DNA of 64,000 nt from Undaria pinnatifida. Lineage: Eukaryota > Sar > Phaeophyceae > Laminariales > Alariaceae. The stretch lies in NCBI GenBank assembly GCA_012845835.1, contig JABAKD010000017.1, forward strand, positions 8,732,942-8,796,941. The letters are read 5' to 3'. The notes beneath the pieces were generated by a model. The model ran no database searches and was not told the DNA's origin. It worked only from the letters and a program-made list of their open reading frames with translations. Positions 56,901 to 61,308 of this stretch are shown here, one piece after another. Positions within the stretch are counted from its first letter, which is position 1, and each line of letters opens with the position of its first letter. The position numbers were made by a program, and so were the translations under genes.

Positions 56901-59900
56901 CTCTAGCAGGTGTTCAATCTGCTGGCAAGGATTGACCGGCGAGAAAAGACCGTGGGACATCATTGGAGTATGCAACAAGCCGGTCGGACATGTTTCCAAT
57001 AGGAAGTTGAGCTTTTCGAGATACTGATAAAATCACAATTCCCTAGACGTTGTGATAGCTTTTGTGTGTAGCAGGTGTTCAACCTGCCAGCAGCCATTGC
57101 AGAACAGACAAAATTGAAGGAGTCCCTATCTTCAGAGGGTGCGTCGGTAAGCCACGGCCCGGGTTGTCTAGGACAGTAAGAACATGTTGCGACCAGCTTG
57201 GTTTGCATTGTTGATGTAACACTCACAGAAGCATATGTGTTGTTTCATACTGAAAGTGGTAAGCATATGGAGGGCGTGACGGTGATTCAGAAAAGAGACA
57301 GTGAAAAGACAGAGAGAAGGATCGTTGGACATGCGCCAAATGGTAGGATCGTTGAACACGCGCTAATATTCGCGTTTGAGCTGACTCACCTACCCGTGCT
57401 AGACGAAGTACACGGGAGTGCGGGACGGGTGTAGCGGGTTTAATATCATAGTCTTACATTTTACAGATCCAACGCTAGCTTGCGAACCTTTAATTTAATT
57501 CCGTTCTGAAATGTTCGTGTCGCGTACCCTATAGTTTAGGCCATGTCGCCTGTACCTAGATGTACCCGTGCAACATGCCGTTAATCGAAATAGTTGCACT
57601 AGTTCATGGTACACTCTTACATCGTCTCCTTCCGTCAGCGGTAACGGACCCGGGCTGAGGGGGGTTCTGTACTGGATGCAACTGTGAGTCTTTTCGATTT
57701 GGAGATGCATTGTAGAGCCTACGCGAAAGAAAGCTACAGTAAGGGTGACCCATATAGTGTTTGGAATATGTTCTGTTGAGGAGCTCTAGACCTATGCCTT
57801 ACCCCAAACCAGAATTTTTAAAGAATAAAGTAACGTGAAACCTGATGAATAATGCCCCTCTCTCGGTATAACATGAAAACACCGTGCAACGCAACTGCTG
57901 CTCCAACAACAATCGCTTGTTCCTCCTTTAAGGAGCACCGCCAATCACATCGTTTTGCCTGACCTGTTATACCTCCGTTGGGTCTCTGCCTCTGTCGTGG
58001 ATGGGTGATTGGTTTGAATGTGGACATGCCGGATAAGGTGTTCACTACGGTCTACCTCCAACTGCACCTGATTATGCGTACCCCACACCGCACCTTCATG
58101 AGCGTGTGCTTGCGTTCTTGCCACTCTGACACGCCATCGCCTGGATCCAGAGCCGCTCCCCTCTCGGAATCCGGCTGCGATCGACCAGGTGGTTCAATGC
58201 AAACCCCTGCCACGTGAGGTTGCCGCCCATGCTGGTTCATGGCTGAAGTGGCCGACGCATGGAGTTTTAGCGTGCGAAGATTTCGCAGAAACTTGCTTGC
58301 TGCTTCTGGGGAGGCGTTGAAGGGATAGCTTAACAGGTCCGTTCTTGTGGCCTGTACAGGCCAGCAGATAAATATTCATGAGAAAGAACGTGATGATGTG
58401 CACACGGGGAAAAGCGTTTCCATCATTCCGCTGACGTACCACGTGCTCGGTTGTGTGTATGTCGCCTTCGTACAACATAGGTGATTTCCGCCCAACGCCA
58501 TCAGAACAGTACCCAGTGTTCATCCCTCTTCCTCATCCTAGTAATAGTGTAGAGAGATACAACTTTTGTGGTCACAAACTGTGACACAGGGACGTAAAAA
58601 ACAAATAATCACCAATGAACAGAGGCCAGTAACTGACATGTCAGCGTACCGTGCACGAATAACACAGACCCTTAGTAACCCAAAGAAGAAACGTAAAGAA
58701 GAATAATATAAAACAGAAAGGAAATCATAAGAGAAAAAACAGAAGGACTCCTGGCATGGGATACGCAGACAAACGAACGCAGAAAAAACAAAAGAGACAA
58801 AACGAAACAAATGGATTCCCTCTTTGTCGTATGCCGCGTAGTTTTTGGATGCGTGTGGTGCATCAACATCAACGAGAAGGAGGAAGAAAAGAGATGCAGA
58901 AATATTTAAGGAAATAACTACTCGTACTCATACTGAAGAGGGGTGTTCCAGATCTAAAGTCGTAAGGTATGTACCGCTCCTTTACCTACTGCCTGCTGGG
59001 CGTTCGTGCTCATACATACTGCCGCAGTAGGTTTGTACGCACCTGCCACTGCGGCGTGTTACTTTTTCGGTATCTGGTGCTACTACCCGATACAAACCAA
59101 ACGGAAAACCCCTCCCTTCGTGTCATCCCCCGCCTCCCCCGGGGACAAAGCAACCCACCACCGGGAGGCCGCCTTTCGACGCTCCCCACTGGTCCCGAAG
59201 GTGCGCGTCGTCGCGGCAACCCCACCGAGAGGGTCGACTGTTACCCCGTTGGGTTCGCAAAAAAAAGGGGAAAACATAGGCGCCGCCATCGTCGCTCGCG
59301 CCGCGCCGATCTGTCGGTCACGCCGTCGGTCGCCTGCCGTCGCCTTTCCGCCGGCAACTGCTGTCGACCGAGCGACAGTTTCGGATTCTCTGCACTGTTG
59401 CTGTTATACCTACTGCTGTACGTGCGTACCGGTACCTAATTCCACTGCCGTATGTGTCTTTCTACTGCCGTATGTACCTCTGTTTTATCTTCGGCTGGCT
59501 GTACGAACCGTACCCGCAGTACGTGTGTGCACGCCCGAACAGTGTTTTCGGAAAAATGGGAACGGAGCCTAAAATAAAACCTCCCACTGCTGTACGATAC
59601 CATACCGATATCTGGTACCTACCCGATACCAACAAAATGAGCACCCCCGCCCGTCGTGGCATTCCATTCCGGGGACGACATAATCCATCTCCGGAAGACC
59701 ACAATTCGATGATCCTCACTCACTTGAGAGTGAGCGGCGTCGCAGAAACCCAACCAAGAGGGTGAACTGTTTCCTGTACTGCTGCTGTTGTGCCTTCTAC
59801 TATAAGTAAGCAGCAGTAGTAACTGCTCGCGAACATTAATAGAATGATTCGCGCCGAACGTTTTCTTCCGTTGCTGACACCGCTCACTCAGTGCATTCGT

Positions 59901-61308
59901 ATTTGCCTGCTGACAAACAAAACTTTGTGTTTATACTGTTAATATAACACTGTACAAGGCGCTTCGATCCGAGGGCGGTATTCGCCGCCCACAATCCTGA
60001 AGCAGGAAGAAAAAAAAAGAAAAAAAAATGGATTGGAGACATAAGCCCATGATGTGTTGATTACAGGTGGTGCGAAATGGCGACTTGAAACTGCCAAGGA
60101 CCCTTCCACCATGCTCCAGGAAAGCAGCCCCGACGCTAAATTTATCCTTGCCGCATGGGCTTGGCGTCTTACTGAAGTTCTTGAGAAGTCATCTGTCTCC
60201 GACGTTTTGTATTTCTTCAGTCTCTAGGATTACCGATCAACACGAACAGTGGAGGTGCTGGGTGTCGATGGGTGAAAAACAATTATAATACAAAACACAC
60301 AGCAGTGTGGTTGTTGTGTGATCAAATAGACGGCTGATTTTGGTCATGGCAGTCACACCCCAAGACAGCCCACACAAAAAAATTGTAACGTCTAGACGCC
60401 ACTCCGTCGCAAGGCTGAATGTCCGCGAAACTTGGACAAAATTCAAACTTGTTGCTGATGGCTTCGCAACAACGCAATACTCAAAGAGCAACAAAAAAGA
60501 GGAAACAGGGAAACACGGTTTGGCTCTCGGAAACTTTTTGCTCTTGTCTGCTTGGTCGCATTGTCGCCCTCTGGTCAACACGAAGGTACTGTAGTTCTCT
60601 ATGTACTTTGATCCTCTGTGAGGATCGATAGCAGGATATTCTTCCGGGGTTGCGGTACGTAGATGCTGTGGCTATCAGAGCGCGGTTTGTGCCTTGGTTC
60701 AGTGCGTAAAAGAAGCATGTTCAAAAACAACAACAAAACGCTCAAAACAATTAGAAGCAAACATTCCATTCGTTGTCCATGGATCGATCCGAAAAAAACA
60801 TTCCCGTTGACGATTCTTGATTTGAGAATAGGCTGACAGATCGGTGAACTGCCGAGTCACATCCCTCTAGTCAGTGAGTCTATGATACGCCTAACATTTG
60901 AATTGGTACATTTTGCAAAAATACTAGAACCGTTCGCTTTCAAACTTGACCGGACCAAGATATTTCGAAGATACCATTCGTGGGTCGTTGTACCTGCAGG
61001 AGTCTGGACCCAGCGGTGATCATTTGCCTCGTGCCCTCCCCGCCTCCGATTTCGCTTCTGCAGCCGCTTCTCCCACTTCGACCAAGAGGTAAAAAATCGT
61101 CAGAGCCGGGCCTGCCTCGAGCTCTTCCATGGTTCAAATCTAACGGTTCATCCGATCCAGGTTTGCCGATAGCAGCAACCTTCTCGCCACCATTTTCTTG
61201 TCGTGCGCCATGTGGTCCCGAGGCGTTCTTTGTGCCGCCGAGCTTGTCGTTGTGACGGTTAGGAGAGGGCGCCTGTTCGGTGCCAGAGCCAGCGCTAAGT
61301 TCCGAGCC
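10291..61308 (-). CDS. Ankyrin-repeat polycystin-type (TRPP) cation channel, spliced gene of 29 traced exons
   Basis: This entry is the span of the whole gene; the exons are listed separately. The predicted product is a membrane cation channel: about eight ankyrin repeats (residues about 335-725 of the traced protein), S1 near 783-797, a polycystin extracellular domain from about 815 to 990, S2-S6 between 1050 and 1265, then a roughly 720-residue cytoplasmic tail. All 28 exon joins preserve reading phase and each exon length was checked against its translation. Family knowledge: polycystin-2 channels are tetrameric non-selective cation channels of the TRPP group and normally lack ankyrin repeats. 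The fusion is therefore the notable point. The first exon and start codon are missing, and exons 1-5 and the last exon border are less sure than exons 6-28. Confidence 0.82.
12101..12172. repeat. GTT-type trinucleotide microsatellite
   Basis: A tract of GTT with GTC and CTG variants lies about 110 bases ahead of the acceptor of exon 29 (on the minus strand it is an AAC/GAC tract). It is intronic under the gene model used here. Confidence 0.88.
12608..12681 (-). ncRNA. tRNA pseudogene or tRNA-derived element (74 nt)
   Basis: On the minus strand it begins TCACCTC and ends GTGGTGA (six of seven acceptor pairs), has an A box TGGTCTAGTGG and a B-box-like AGTTTGATTCC at normal spacing, and has normal tRNA length. 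The anticodon stem and the 5' side of the T stem do not pair, and no anticodon can be read, so it is probably dead or a SINE head. The D-arm resembles Glu/Asp-type tRNAs. It sits in intron 28. Confidence 0.55.
13866..14133 (+). mobile_element. MITE-like element, degenerate
   Basis: Begins CGTGCTACGCTCGAGGT and ends TTCCTCTATCGCCGTAC, with the family landmarks CCTATGACCTAGGTA near 13998 and GGGTTAAGGCGCCCCAACGT near 14067. The ends have diverged. Non-coding, in intron 28. Confidence 0.6.
14957..15203 (+). mobile_element. MITE-like element, degenerate
   Basis: Carries GAGGTTCACCAACCATTG at the left, TTGACTTGAGGAGCTCTATA, GGCGTAAGGAGCCACGTCGT near 15138 and ends CTACCTCTAGCTCAGCACGC. Same landmark order as the other family members; non-coding, in intron 28. 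Confidence 0.6.
16003..16078 (-). pseudogene. Decayed partial copy of exon 28
   Basis: The minus strand reads GGTGTCACAAGG then GGCGGCCGACCATTCACCAA, matching the GATGTCATCGG..GGTCGACCGTTCATCAA part of exon 28. In one frame it gives GRPFTNGSINGCTPSA, then two stops. It lies about 200 bases from the source. Confidence 0.6.
16178..16417 (-). CDS. Exon 28: cytoplasmic tail
   Basis: 80 codons, phase 0/0, acceptor CGTTGTCAG, donor CCACAG before GTGAGG. It reads PLPPIEDLRNLHDMVKENN, then helices (EVIWTLLKGDILKALADVI) and GADGRPFINDDITAN. No family is recognised. A decayed copy of the GRPFIN part lies about 200 bases downstream on the coding strand, at about 16003-16078. Confidence 0.72.
17424..17618 (-). 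CDS. Exon 27: proximal cytoplasmic tail
   Basis: 65 codons, phase 0/0, acceptor TATTTTTAG, donor TTAAAG before GTGAGA. The exon 26-27 junction gives ADWCRAQ/WCSRARYELRS, a basic/aromatic stretch like the helix that follows S6 in TRP channels. It continues as a charged helix (RERLRAKVVALGQEHLELF). Phase and residue use support it; no domain can be named. A small extra exon with donor GATGAG before GTGAGC may lie near 18860. Confidence 0.68.
18000..21057. other. Intron 26 sequence, no certain exon
   Basis: The intron between exons 26 and 27 (17619-21057) contains one possible small exon near 18860-18910 on the minus strand (TDGGKHLSRQSRWDEDDE before a GTGAGC donor), a MITE-like copy at 20733-21013, and otherwise nothing recognisable. 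Since exons 26 and 27 already join in phase 0, the small exon would have to be a whole number of codons. Confidence 0.4.
20733..21013 (+). mobile_element. MITE-like element next to the S6 exon
   Basis: Starts CGTATGGCACGGTAGGTG and ends TCCTGTCGTAGCACGC, with the TTTTTTCTGAGGCTACCAAT and GAAGAGCTCTGAATATCTCCC landmarks after the left end. Its right end is only about 45 bases from exon 26, inside the donor-side intron. Confidence 0.6.
21058..21184 (-). CDS. Exon 26: transmembrane segment S6
   Basis: 42 codons entered after one base, acceptor CGCCACAG, donor GCGCAG before GTGAGT. YAFTALFTLLVVVVMLNLLV and SLLNDLYEEL reproduce the polycystin/TRP S6 (LLN..LAIINDTY.E.), with the conserved Asn pair and the ND.Y.E gate-proximal motif. 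Three diverged copies of the helix-coding part lie within the next 450 bases upstream. Confidence 0.93.
21236..21600 (-). pseudogene. Cluster of decayed copies of the S6 exon
   Basis: Three segments resemble exon 26 on the minus strand: about 21250-21290, 21398-21466 and 21548-21587. The middle one reads TLSVVMVMLNILPLHVAH in an open frame; the last reads AFTDAFTLLVVV and then breaks. The short spacers differ in length, so several separate duplication or deletion events are likely. Confidence 0.68.
21789..21920 (-). CDS. Exon 25: pore helix and selectivity filter
   Basis: 43 codons with one base before and two after, acceptor TTCGCTAAG, donor TGGAG before GTAGGT. It aligns almost without gaps to the polycystin pore region: LESLMQSVASTLATQYPETL, then GEFTFDDI. 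Polycystin-2 has F..C....F...LGD..F..I here, so the filter Leu-Gly-Asp is Leu-Gly-Glu in this protein. An acidic filter of this kind fits cation conduction (inference). Confidence 0.92.
22897..22960 (-). CDS. Exon 24: transmembrane segment S5
   Basis: 20 complete codons, acceptor ATCTCGACAG, donor TCGCAAG before GTGGGT. The hydrophobic helix KLVKSFLPLLGIIYVAWAFA is the equivalent of polycystin S5 (..DL.GF......A.A). Phases 1 in and 2 out match both neighbours exactly, which supports this unusually short exon. Confidence 0.9.
24273..24412 (-). CDS. Exon 23: transmembrane segment S4 and S4-S5 linker
   Basis: 46 codons with one base before and one after, acceptor CGCTGCACAG, donor ATGATAG before GTGCGT. 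ATMILLVWIKLMNPLQA is nearly the polycystin S4 core (VFFVWIKLFKF), including the conserved Trp-Ile-Lys. VFQDFFLLVKMIALMI then forms the S4-S5 linker and joins exon 24 as a Gly codon. Confidence 0.92.
26068..26213 (-). CDS. Exon 22: transmembrane segment S3
   Basis: 48 codons plus two bases. GPYYFLAVANIVDVLLIVGH matches the polycystin S2-S3 loop and S3 (Y...WN..D...V). The best border is a GC donor (CTCAG before GCAAGC), making a GC-AG intron; an ordinary GT donor exists 18 bases further on (exon end 26050, same phase), which would add six residues. The acceptor is CGCAAG. Two short copies of the donor region lie downstream near 25820-25839 and 25720-25739. Confidence 0.84.
26641..26722 (-). 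CDS. Exon 21: transmembrane segment S2
   Basis: 27 codons entered after one base, acceptor TTGTGAAG, donor CGACAG before GTATTT. MTFQIDVALLLLVLVNLAKE followed by VLELRRQ has the S2 pattern of polycystins, where the helix ends ..EE.LEIR. A duplicate with its upstream flank (TAFHIDCSILLLVLVS) lies 314 bases upstream at about 26955-27036; it is open but has no donor. Confidence 0.86.
26955..27036 (-). pseudogene. Decayed duplicate of the S2 exon
   Basis: It lies 314 bases upstream of exon 21 and keeps the acceptor-side block (GATGAAGGACTGCG against GTGAAGGATGACG) and the hydrophobic code (TAFHIDCSILLLVLVS). The place of the donor GTATTT has no GT. It is open, so it could be a lost or weak alternative exon. 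Confidence 0.62.
28206..28465 (-). CDS. Exon 20: end of extracellular domain, the most diagnostic polycystin block
   Basis: 86 codons plus two bases, acceptor AATTTCAG, donor GATAG before GTAATG. It contains WIDEATRALALEIHLHS and then YVRILVELPAEGGVPLTHP, matching polycystin-2 W.D..TRA.FIDF..YN and ..RLL.EFPA.GG. The rest (FNTFNSFEVLRGMVLGK) is the stretch ahead of S2. A partial duplicate with MDEATCAVALEM lies at about 28545-28615. Confidence 0.92.
28545..28615 (-). pseudogene. Partial duplicate of the start of exon 20
   Basis: About 140 bases upstream of exon 20, the minus strand has CTGTCAG, then GAGGACG and MDEATCAVALEM, matching the WIDEATRALALEI code. The conserved Trp is displaced by an indel and the Arg of TRA is Cys. 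A stop follows after about 45 codons. Confidence 0.7.
29304..29655 (+). mobile_element. MITE-like element, degenerate and enlarged
   Basis: Starts CGACGGTAGAGGTGCAGC and ends CTACCACTACCGCCGCGCG. It shows GAGCTCAATATCTCACTCG, a block also seen near 3061 and 61845, so this may be a second subfamily. It lies in intron 19 and is non-coding. Confidence 0.45.
30788..30857. repeat. Stem-loop: 12-bp inverted repeat
   Basis: CTGCTGGTGGTT at 30788-30799 and its exact complement at 30846-30857, with a 46-base loop. It lies in intron 19, about 95 bases past the donor of exon 19. Function unknown. Confidence 0.75.
30951..31083 (-). CDS. Exon 19: polycystin extracellular domain, part 4
   Basis: 44 codons entered after one base, acceptor AACGATTAG, donor CTTGAG before GTGCGG. 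With exon 18 it gives DWYTYVPG, then GSFGMYGPGAFVQHI and TTTLEELE. In polycystins this block is W.Y followed by a Gly-rich Y.G.GY.. motif and a helix (.EE....L..L) before the conserved W.D..TRA. Confidence 0.86.
31918..31982 (-). CDS. Exon 18: polycystin extracellular domain, part 3
   Basis: 21 codons plus two bases, acceptor GCGAATGTCAG, donor GACTG before GTCGGG. The translation VWPDIGPELDKFCFADYCGE holds two cysteines, fitting the disulphide-bearing stretch between the RQLRV-like block and the following beta strand. Entry phase 0 and exit phase 2 are the ones required. A degenerate copy of the same exon lies at about 32190-32262. Confidence 0.68.
32190..32262 (-). pseudogene. Degenerate copy of exon 18
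   Basis: Minus strand: TATATCAG, then VWPDVGADSVQVRVRF, against VWPDIGPELDKFCFAD in exon 18. The acceptor is kept, but the two cysteines are lost. Spacing to the intact exon is about 267 bases. Confidence 0.62.
32500..33280 (-). pseudogene. Array of decayed copies of exon 17
   Basis: Copies at about 33205-33275 (CSWYDKESMVDVDG then stop) and 33020-33100 (NWYEKGKLVHADGC.GLP then stop) repeat the intact WYDQGSVIEADGWSGL exon at 32778-32883, at about 190-base spacing. Fragments at 32620-32665 (ARLEQLTKSENSCEI) and 32500-32540 (VGNSRLSRRRGSP) match its second half (TSRLSQWRTSSHSC). The intact exon sits inside the array. Confidence 0.72.
32778..32883 (-). CDS. Exon 17: polycystin extracellular domain, part 2
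   Basis: 35 codons entered after one base, acceptor ATCTGCAG, donor TGCAAG before GTTTGA. WYDQGSVIEADGW is followed by VLGTSRLSQWRTSSHSC, which aligns with the polycystin-2 block LLG.PR.RQLRV...SC. At least two clear decayed copies lie upstream (about 33020-33100 and 33205-33275, both with stops), and shorter fragments lie downstream at about 32500-32540 and 32620-32665. Confidence 0.85.
33560..33742. repeat. ACC/ACT trinucleotide microsatellite
   Basis: A tract of ACC, ACT and CTG triplets in intron 16. It yields spurious Thr- and Leu-rich frames on the plus strand; not coding. Confidence 0.88.
33786..33954 (-). repeat. Dispersed repeat with GC hairpin, copy 2
   Basis: Opposite-strand copy of 9403-9560. 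It carries CGCGCGAAGCGCGC, a CCTTTTTTTCTTGATTTTCC run, TAGGGTGCCATGAACGA and GTAAGTCAACATTT in the reverse order. It extends over about 170 bases and lies in intron 16. Confidence 0.6.
34331..34567 (+). CDS. Possible small plus-strand open frame, unknown protein
   Basis: 78 codons starting ATG, with natural residue use (MSSPSYPNTEEAVMSNLRV near the start, GPIYRRSNWFWDALD near the end) and no low complexity. It lies antisense in intron 16 of the channel gene. I recognise no family, see no promoter and cannot exclude chance; it might be a fragment of an inserted gene. Confidence 0.2.
   Translation: MSSPSYPNTEEAVMSNLRVHPQFESRYNALGDLSNPGGCPRRVNLNESSFNRTNPGPIYRRSNWFWDALDANTLQETP
35040..35183 (-). 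CDS. Exon 16: polycystin extracellular domain, part 1
   Basis: 47 codons with one base before and two after, acceptor ATGTTTTACAG, donor GCCAG before GTGCCG. VENIWEWLQGPVIDLIYADR corresponds to the polycystin-2 block where a Trp-rich helix is followed by a ..LDGLYW-like motif just after S1. This is the start of the extracellular domain that caps TRPP channels. Confidence 0.85.
36514..36548. repeat. Short interstitial telomere-like tract
   Basis: CCCTAACCCTAACCCTAACC with flanking variants (CCCGACCCTAA, CCCAACCC), about five units, in intron 15. It matches the TTAGGG type of telomere repeat. Confidence 0.8.
36711..36856 (-). CDS. Exon 15: transmembrane segment S1
   Basis: 48 codons plus two bases, acceptor GATGCTTGCAG, donor ACAAT before GTGAGT. 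A basic stretch (EEWIKGGHRTRAVR) is followed by a hydrophobic helix (ILMLFCVYLGVFTSSAVL). This matches the position of S1 in polycystins, directly before the extracellular domain. A decayed copy lies about 180 bases upstream (about 36960-37040); it keeps the GATCCACTCCTC block but has a stop. Confidence 0.82.
36960..37040 (-). pseudogene. Decayed duplicate of the S1 exon
   Basis: Keeps GAGGAGTGGATCAAAG and the GGGCTGTCCGCATAGC part of exon 15, where the source has GGGCGGTACGAATTCTC. The in-frame TAG and indels destroy the helix code. It lies about 180 bases upstream of the intact exon. Confidence 0.68.
40036..40141 (-). CDS. Exon 14: linker before S1
   Basis: 35 codons entered after one base, acceptor GGTCTACTTCAG, donor GCACAG before GTAGCA. 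The translation includes NQIWASARSLPQRAVKALNG. It has no domain of its own, but its phases (in 2, out 0) are exactly those needed between exons 13 and 15, and both splice sites are good. It is the cytoplasmic stretch just ahead of the first membrane helix. Confidence 0.65.
40798..40937 (-). CDS. Exon 13: last ankyrin repeat and linker helix
   Basis: 46 codons plus two bases, acceptor GTTTTCCAG, donor TATAA before GTACGT (phase 2). VVQQLLRHGADLHNLDKCAS closes the ankyrin repeats (LL..GADL is diagnostic), and the charged segment KYFEERRDDIMEGVKATLEY then forms a helix leading to the membrane domain. Confidence 0.86.
42633..42761 (-). CDS. Exon 12: ankyrin repeat
   Basis: 43 codons, phase 0/0, acceptor TTGTTTAG, donor GAAGAG before GTAGGG. 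AEDARGWTALHYACRTIA is a strong ankyrin signature (D..GWTALHYAC). A Ser/Thr/Lys-rich loop follows, and the second helix starts in exon 13 (VVQQLLRHGADL), so the repeat is split by an intron. Confidence 0.88.
44112..44197 (-). pseudogene. Frameshifted copy of ankyrin exon 11
   Basis: Has an acceptor (TGTTGCAG), then reads ALEDLADA, needs a one-base shift, and continues DNFVCLNLHFNVPSALLNEHQ-like code parallel to exon 11. The donor position is GCGCGC instead of GTGCGG. Skipped in the model. Confidence 0.65.
44285..44376 (-). CDS. Exon 11: ankyrin repeat, intact member of a cluster of duplicated exons
   Basis: 30 codons with entry phase 1 and exit phase 0, acceptor TTTGCATAG, donor AACCAG before GTGCGG. 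NDELVTPIHIASLNLRI followed by KILSVLLKENQ is an ankyrin repeat. Diverged copies lie at about 44112-44197 (frameshift, donor GT changed to GC), 44503-44593 (open but one base shorter) and 44820-44935 (open, no clear splice sites). Only this copy fits the phases of both neighbours. Confidence 0.85.
44503..44593 (-). pseudogene. Open copy of ankyrin exon 11, possible alternative exon
   Basis: Acceptor CACGTCAG, code KNDNLVAAIHIVSLSVRF and NILTMLLIEAW, donor-like GCGTG before GTGCGC. Entry phase matches exon 10, but the length is one base short of exon 11, so splicing to exon 12 would shift the frame. It is better seen as decaying than as functional. Confidence 0.55.
44820..44935 (-). pseudogene. 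Diverged copy of ankyrin exon 11
   Basis: Code SSNEESVIPTPIAVNSLN and NIDVLKYFKE follows the exon 11 pattern, but it ends in a stop soon after and lacks a GT donor. It is the most distant member of the four-copy cluster. Confidence 0.5.
45675..45777 (-). CDS. Exon 10: ankyrin repeat, near consensus
   Basis: 34 codons plus one base. After the acceptor GACTGCCAG it reads VNIRDAMGNSPLHIACQYGH and VHTVKTLIQYNANS, close to the textbook ankyrin repeat (VN..D..G.TPLH.A...GH...V..L...A). The donor is CTCAG before GTGAAC, phase 1. The frame is open further upstream, but only this acceptor keeps phase with exon 9 and gives a repeat of normal length. Confidence 0.9.
46404..46514 (-). CDS. Exon 9: ankyrin repeat
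   Basis: 37 codons, phase 0/0, acceptor TTGTGGTGCAG, donor GCACAG before GTAATG. RDYTGKAALHHAVADMEE and VVQALLAAKAQ follow the ankyrin consensus D..G.TALH.A....VV..LL..KA. The repeat continues into exon 10, whose first residues supply the next beta-turn. The identification is clear even though the exon is short. Confidence 0.87.
47241..47510 (-). CDS. Exon 8: ankyrin repeats and a Gly-rich insert
   Basis: 90 codons, phase 0/0, acceptor GTCTCGCAG, donor CTTCAG before GTACAC. It finishes one ankyrin repeat (LVGRLLAERVDIAI), contains another (TDTQGRTALLHSVIRKHDG then ITDLILAHHSALV), and then has a charged, Gly/Ser-rich stretch before leading into exon 9. The insert between repeats is likely a surface loop. 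Confidence 0.82.
48391..48504 (-). CDS. Exon 7: ankyrin repeats
   Basis: 38 codons, phase 0/0: acceptor CTGGAAG, donor GATGAG before GTGCTT. The first half completes the helix pair begun in exon 6; the second half, DPRDGRTSLMTAVLDNDE, is a standard ankyrin start and continues in exon 8 as TLVGRLLAERVDI. A diverged copy of the exon with its acceptor flank lies about 360 bases upstream (about 48720-48885). Confidence 0.75.
49430..49516 (-). CDS. Exon 6: ankyrin repeat
   Basis: 29 codons, phase 0 on both sides: acceptor GACTTCTAG, donor ATCCAG before GTGGGT. The end reads DPEGYISTTLAVIQ, matching the ankyrin pattern of a turn (D.EG) followed by the first helix (T.LA.A). It continues directly into exon 7. 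The 4.8-kb intron 5 between it and exon 5 is occupied largely by a transposable element (49903-53778). Confidence 0.62.
49903..53778. mobile_element. 3.9-kb element with long terminal inverted repeats
   Basis: The first and last roughly 500 bases are inverted copies: TGTAACGCGTTAGGGGACC at 49903 against TGTAGTGCGTTAGGGGACC on the minus strand from 53778. Each arm holds a GGCGGTCCCGCTGCCCAAA-type minisatellite (about 45-bp period) and then a shared single-copy block (GGAGGAGTGTTTGAT, GTGACGTTGGTTTG). GGCG flanks both ends (49899-49902 and 53779-53782), a possible 4-bp target duplication. The interior has GTGTGGTTTC..GTACGAC subrepeats but no recognisable transposase, so it is probably non-autonomous. 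It lies in intron 5. Confidence 0.8.
54296..54442 (-). CDS. Exon 5: start of the ankyrin-like region
   Basis: 49 codons, phase 0 at both ends: acceptor TTTCACCAG, then QALVSEARRVLCQPRNRDLR, VALMTDVAAVGVGRNSIG and a donor AAGAAG before GTCAGT. The pattern NRDLRVALMTDVAAVG resembles the start of a degenerate ankyrin repeat and runs into exon 6. Decayed copies lie on both sides: of its 3' half at about 53815-53845 and 53935-54035, and of its 5' edge and flanking intron near 54592 and 54770. Confidence 0.5.
54400..54840. repeat. Tandem blocks of about 180 bp derived from the exon 5 edge
   Basis: Three in-line copies start near 54412, 54592 and 54770. Each carries CTTGCTGGTGAAAGCTGCTC or a diverged form followed by GTAGATCTG. 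The first overlaps the acceptor of exon 5, so the array is a local duplication of the exon border and upstream intron. Confidence 0.68.
55824..56298 (-). CDS. Exon 4 of traced chain: long low-complexity segment ending in a short helix
   Basis: 158 codons without a stop, read after acceptor CGATAG and ending TTGGAG before GTGCGG. The body is Asn/Thr/Gly/Ser/Arg-rich and has no domain; the last 18 residues (GLKLLGGIVDEAGGDVLE) look like an amphipathic helix leading into exon 5. Entry phase 2 and exit phase 0 match exons 3 and 5. An open frame of this length in AT/GC-balanced intronic DNA, with good borders, supports real coding. Confidence 0.5.
56854..56921 (-). CDS. Exon 3 of traced chain: short helical segment
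   Basis: 22 codons plus two bases: acceptor TTGCCAG, then QIEHLLEQNHRNAEGIVV, with a donor AACTG before GTCTGC (phase 2). A second possible donor lies at 56839 (GAATGG before GTACGA, phase 1), but only the first joins exon 4 in frame. A diverged copy of the first part (VEHLLHTKA) lies about 180 bases upstream near 57060-57110. The assignment is tentative. Confidence 0.38.
58094..58231 (-). CDS. Exon 2 of traced chain: unstructured N-terminal segment
   Basis: 46 codons if the acceptor is GAACCAG; the donor is ATGAAG before GTGCGG. Phase is 0 on both sides, so it joins exons 1 and 3 in frame. The translation (HGRQPHVAGVCIEPPGR then DPGDGVSEWQERKHTLMK) has no recognised domain. An alternative acceptor, CTTCAG, would begin it 11 bases earlier at 58242. 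It is supported by splice signals and natural residue use, not by homology. Confidence 0.42.
60994..61308 (-). CDS. Exon 1 of traced chain: disordered N-terminal segment
   Basis: 105 codons, open throughout, phase 0 at both ends. On the minus strand it follows an acceptor reading GATTCAG and ends CTGCAG before GTACAA. The translation is rich in Gly, Ser, Arg and Asp (for example GSDEPLDLNHGRARG and GSDDFLPLGRSGRSG) and shows no domain; it reads as a flexible cytoplasmic N-terminus. A further small exon may precede it: a donor ATCAAG before GTAATT ends at 61399, about 90 bases upstream. Membership of the channel gene rests on phase and orientation only. Confidence 0.5.

Noticed and set aside
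59006-59572. Plus-strand frame of 188 codons
   Set aside because: It overlaps other open frames on both strands, is Pro/Arg/Val-rich without a domain, and part of the block recurs near 59600, so it looks like repeat DNA.
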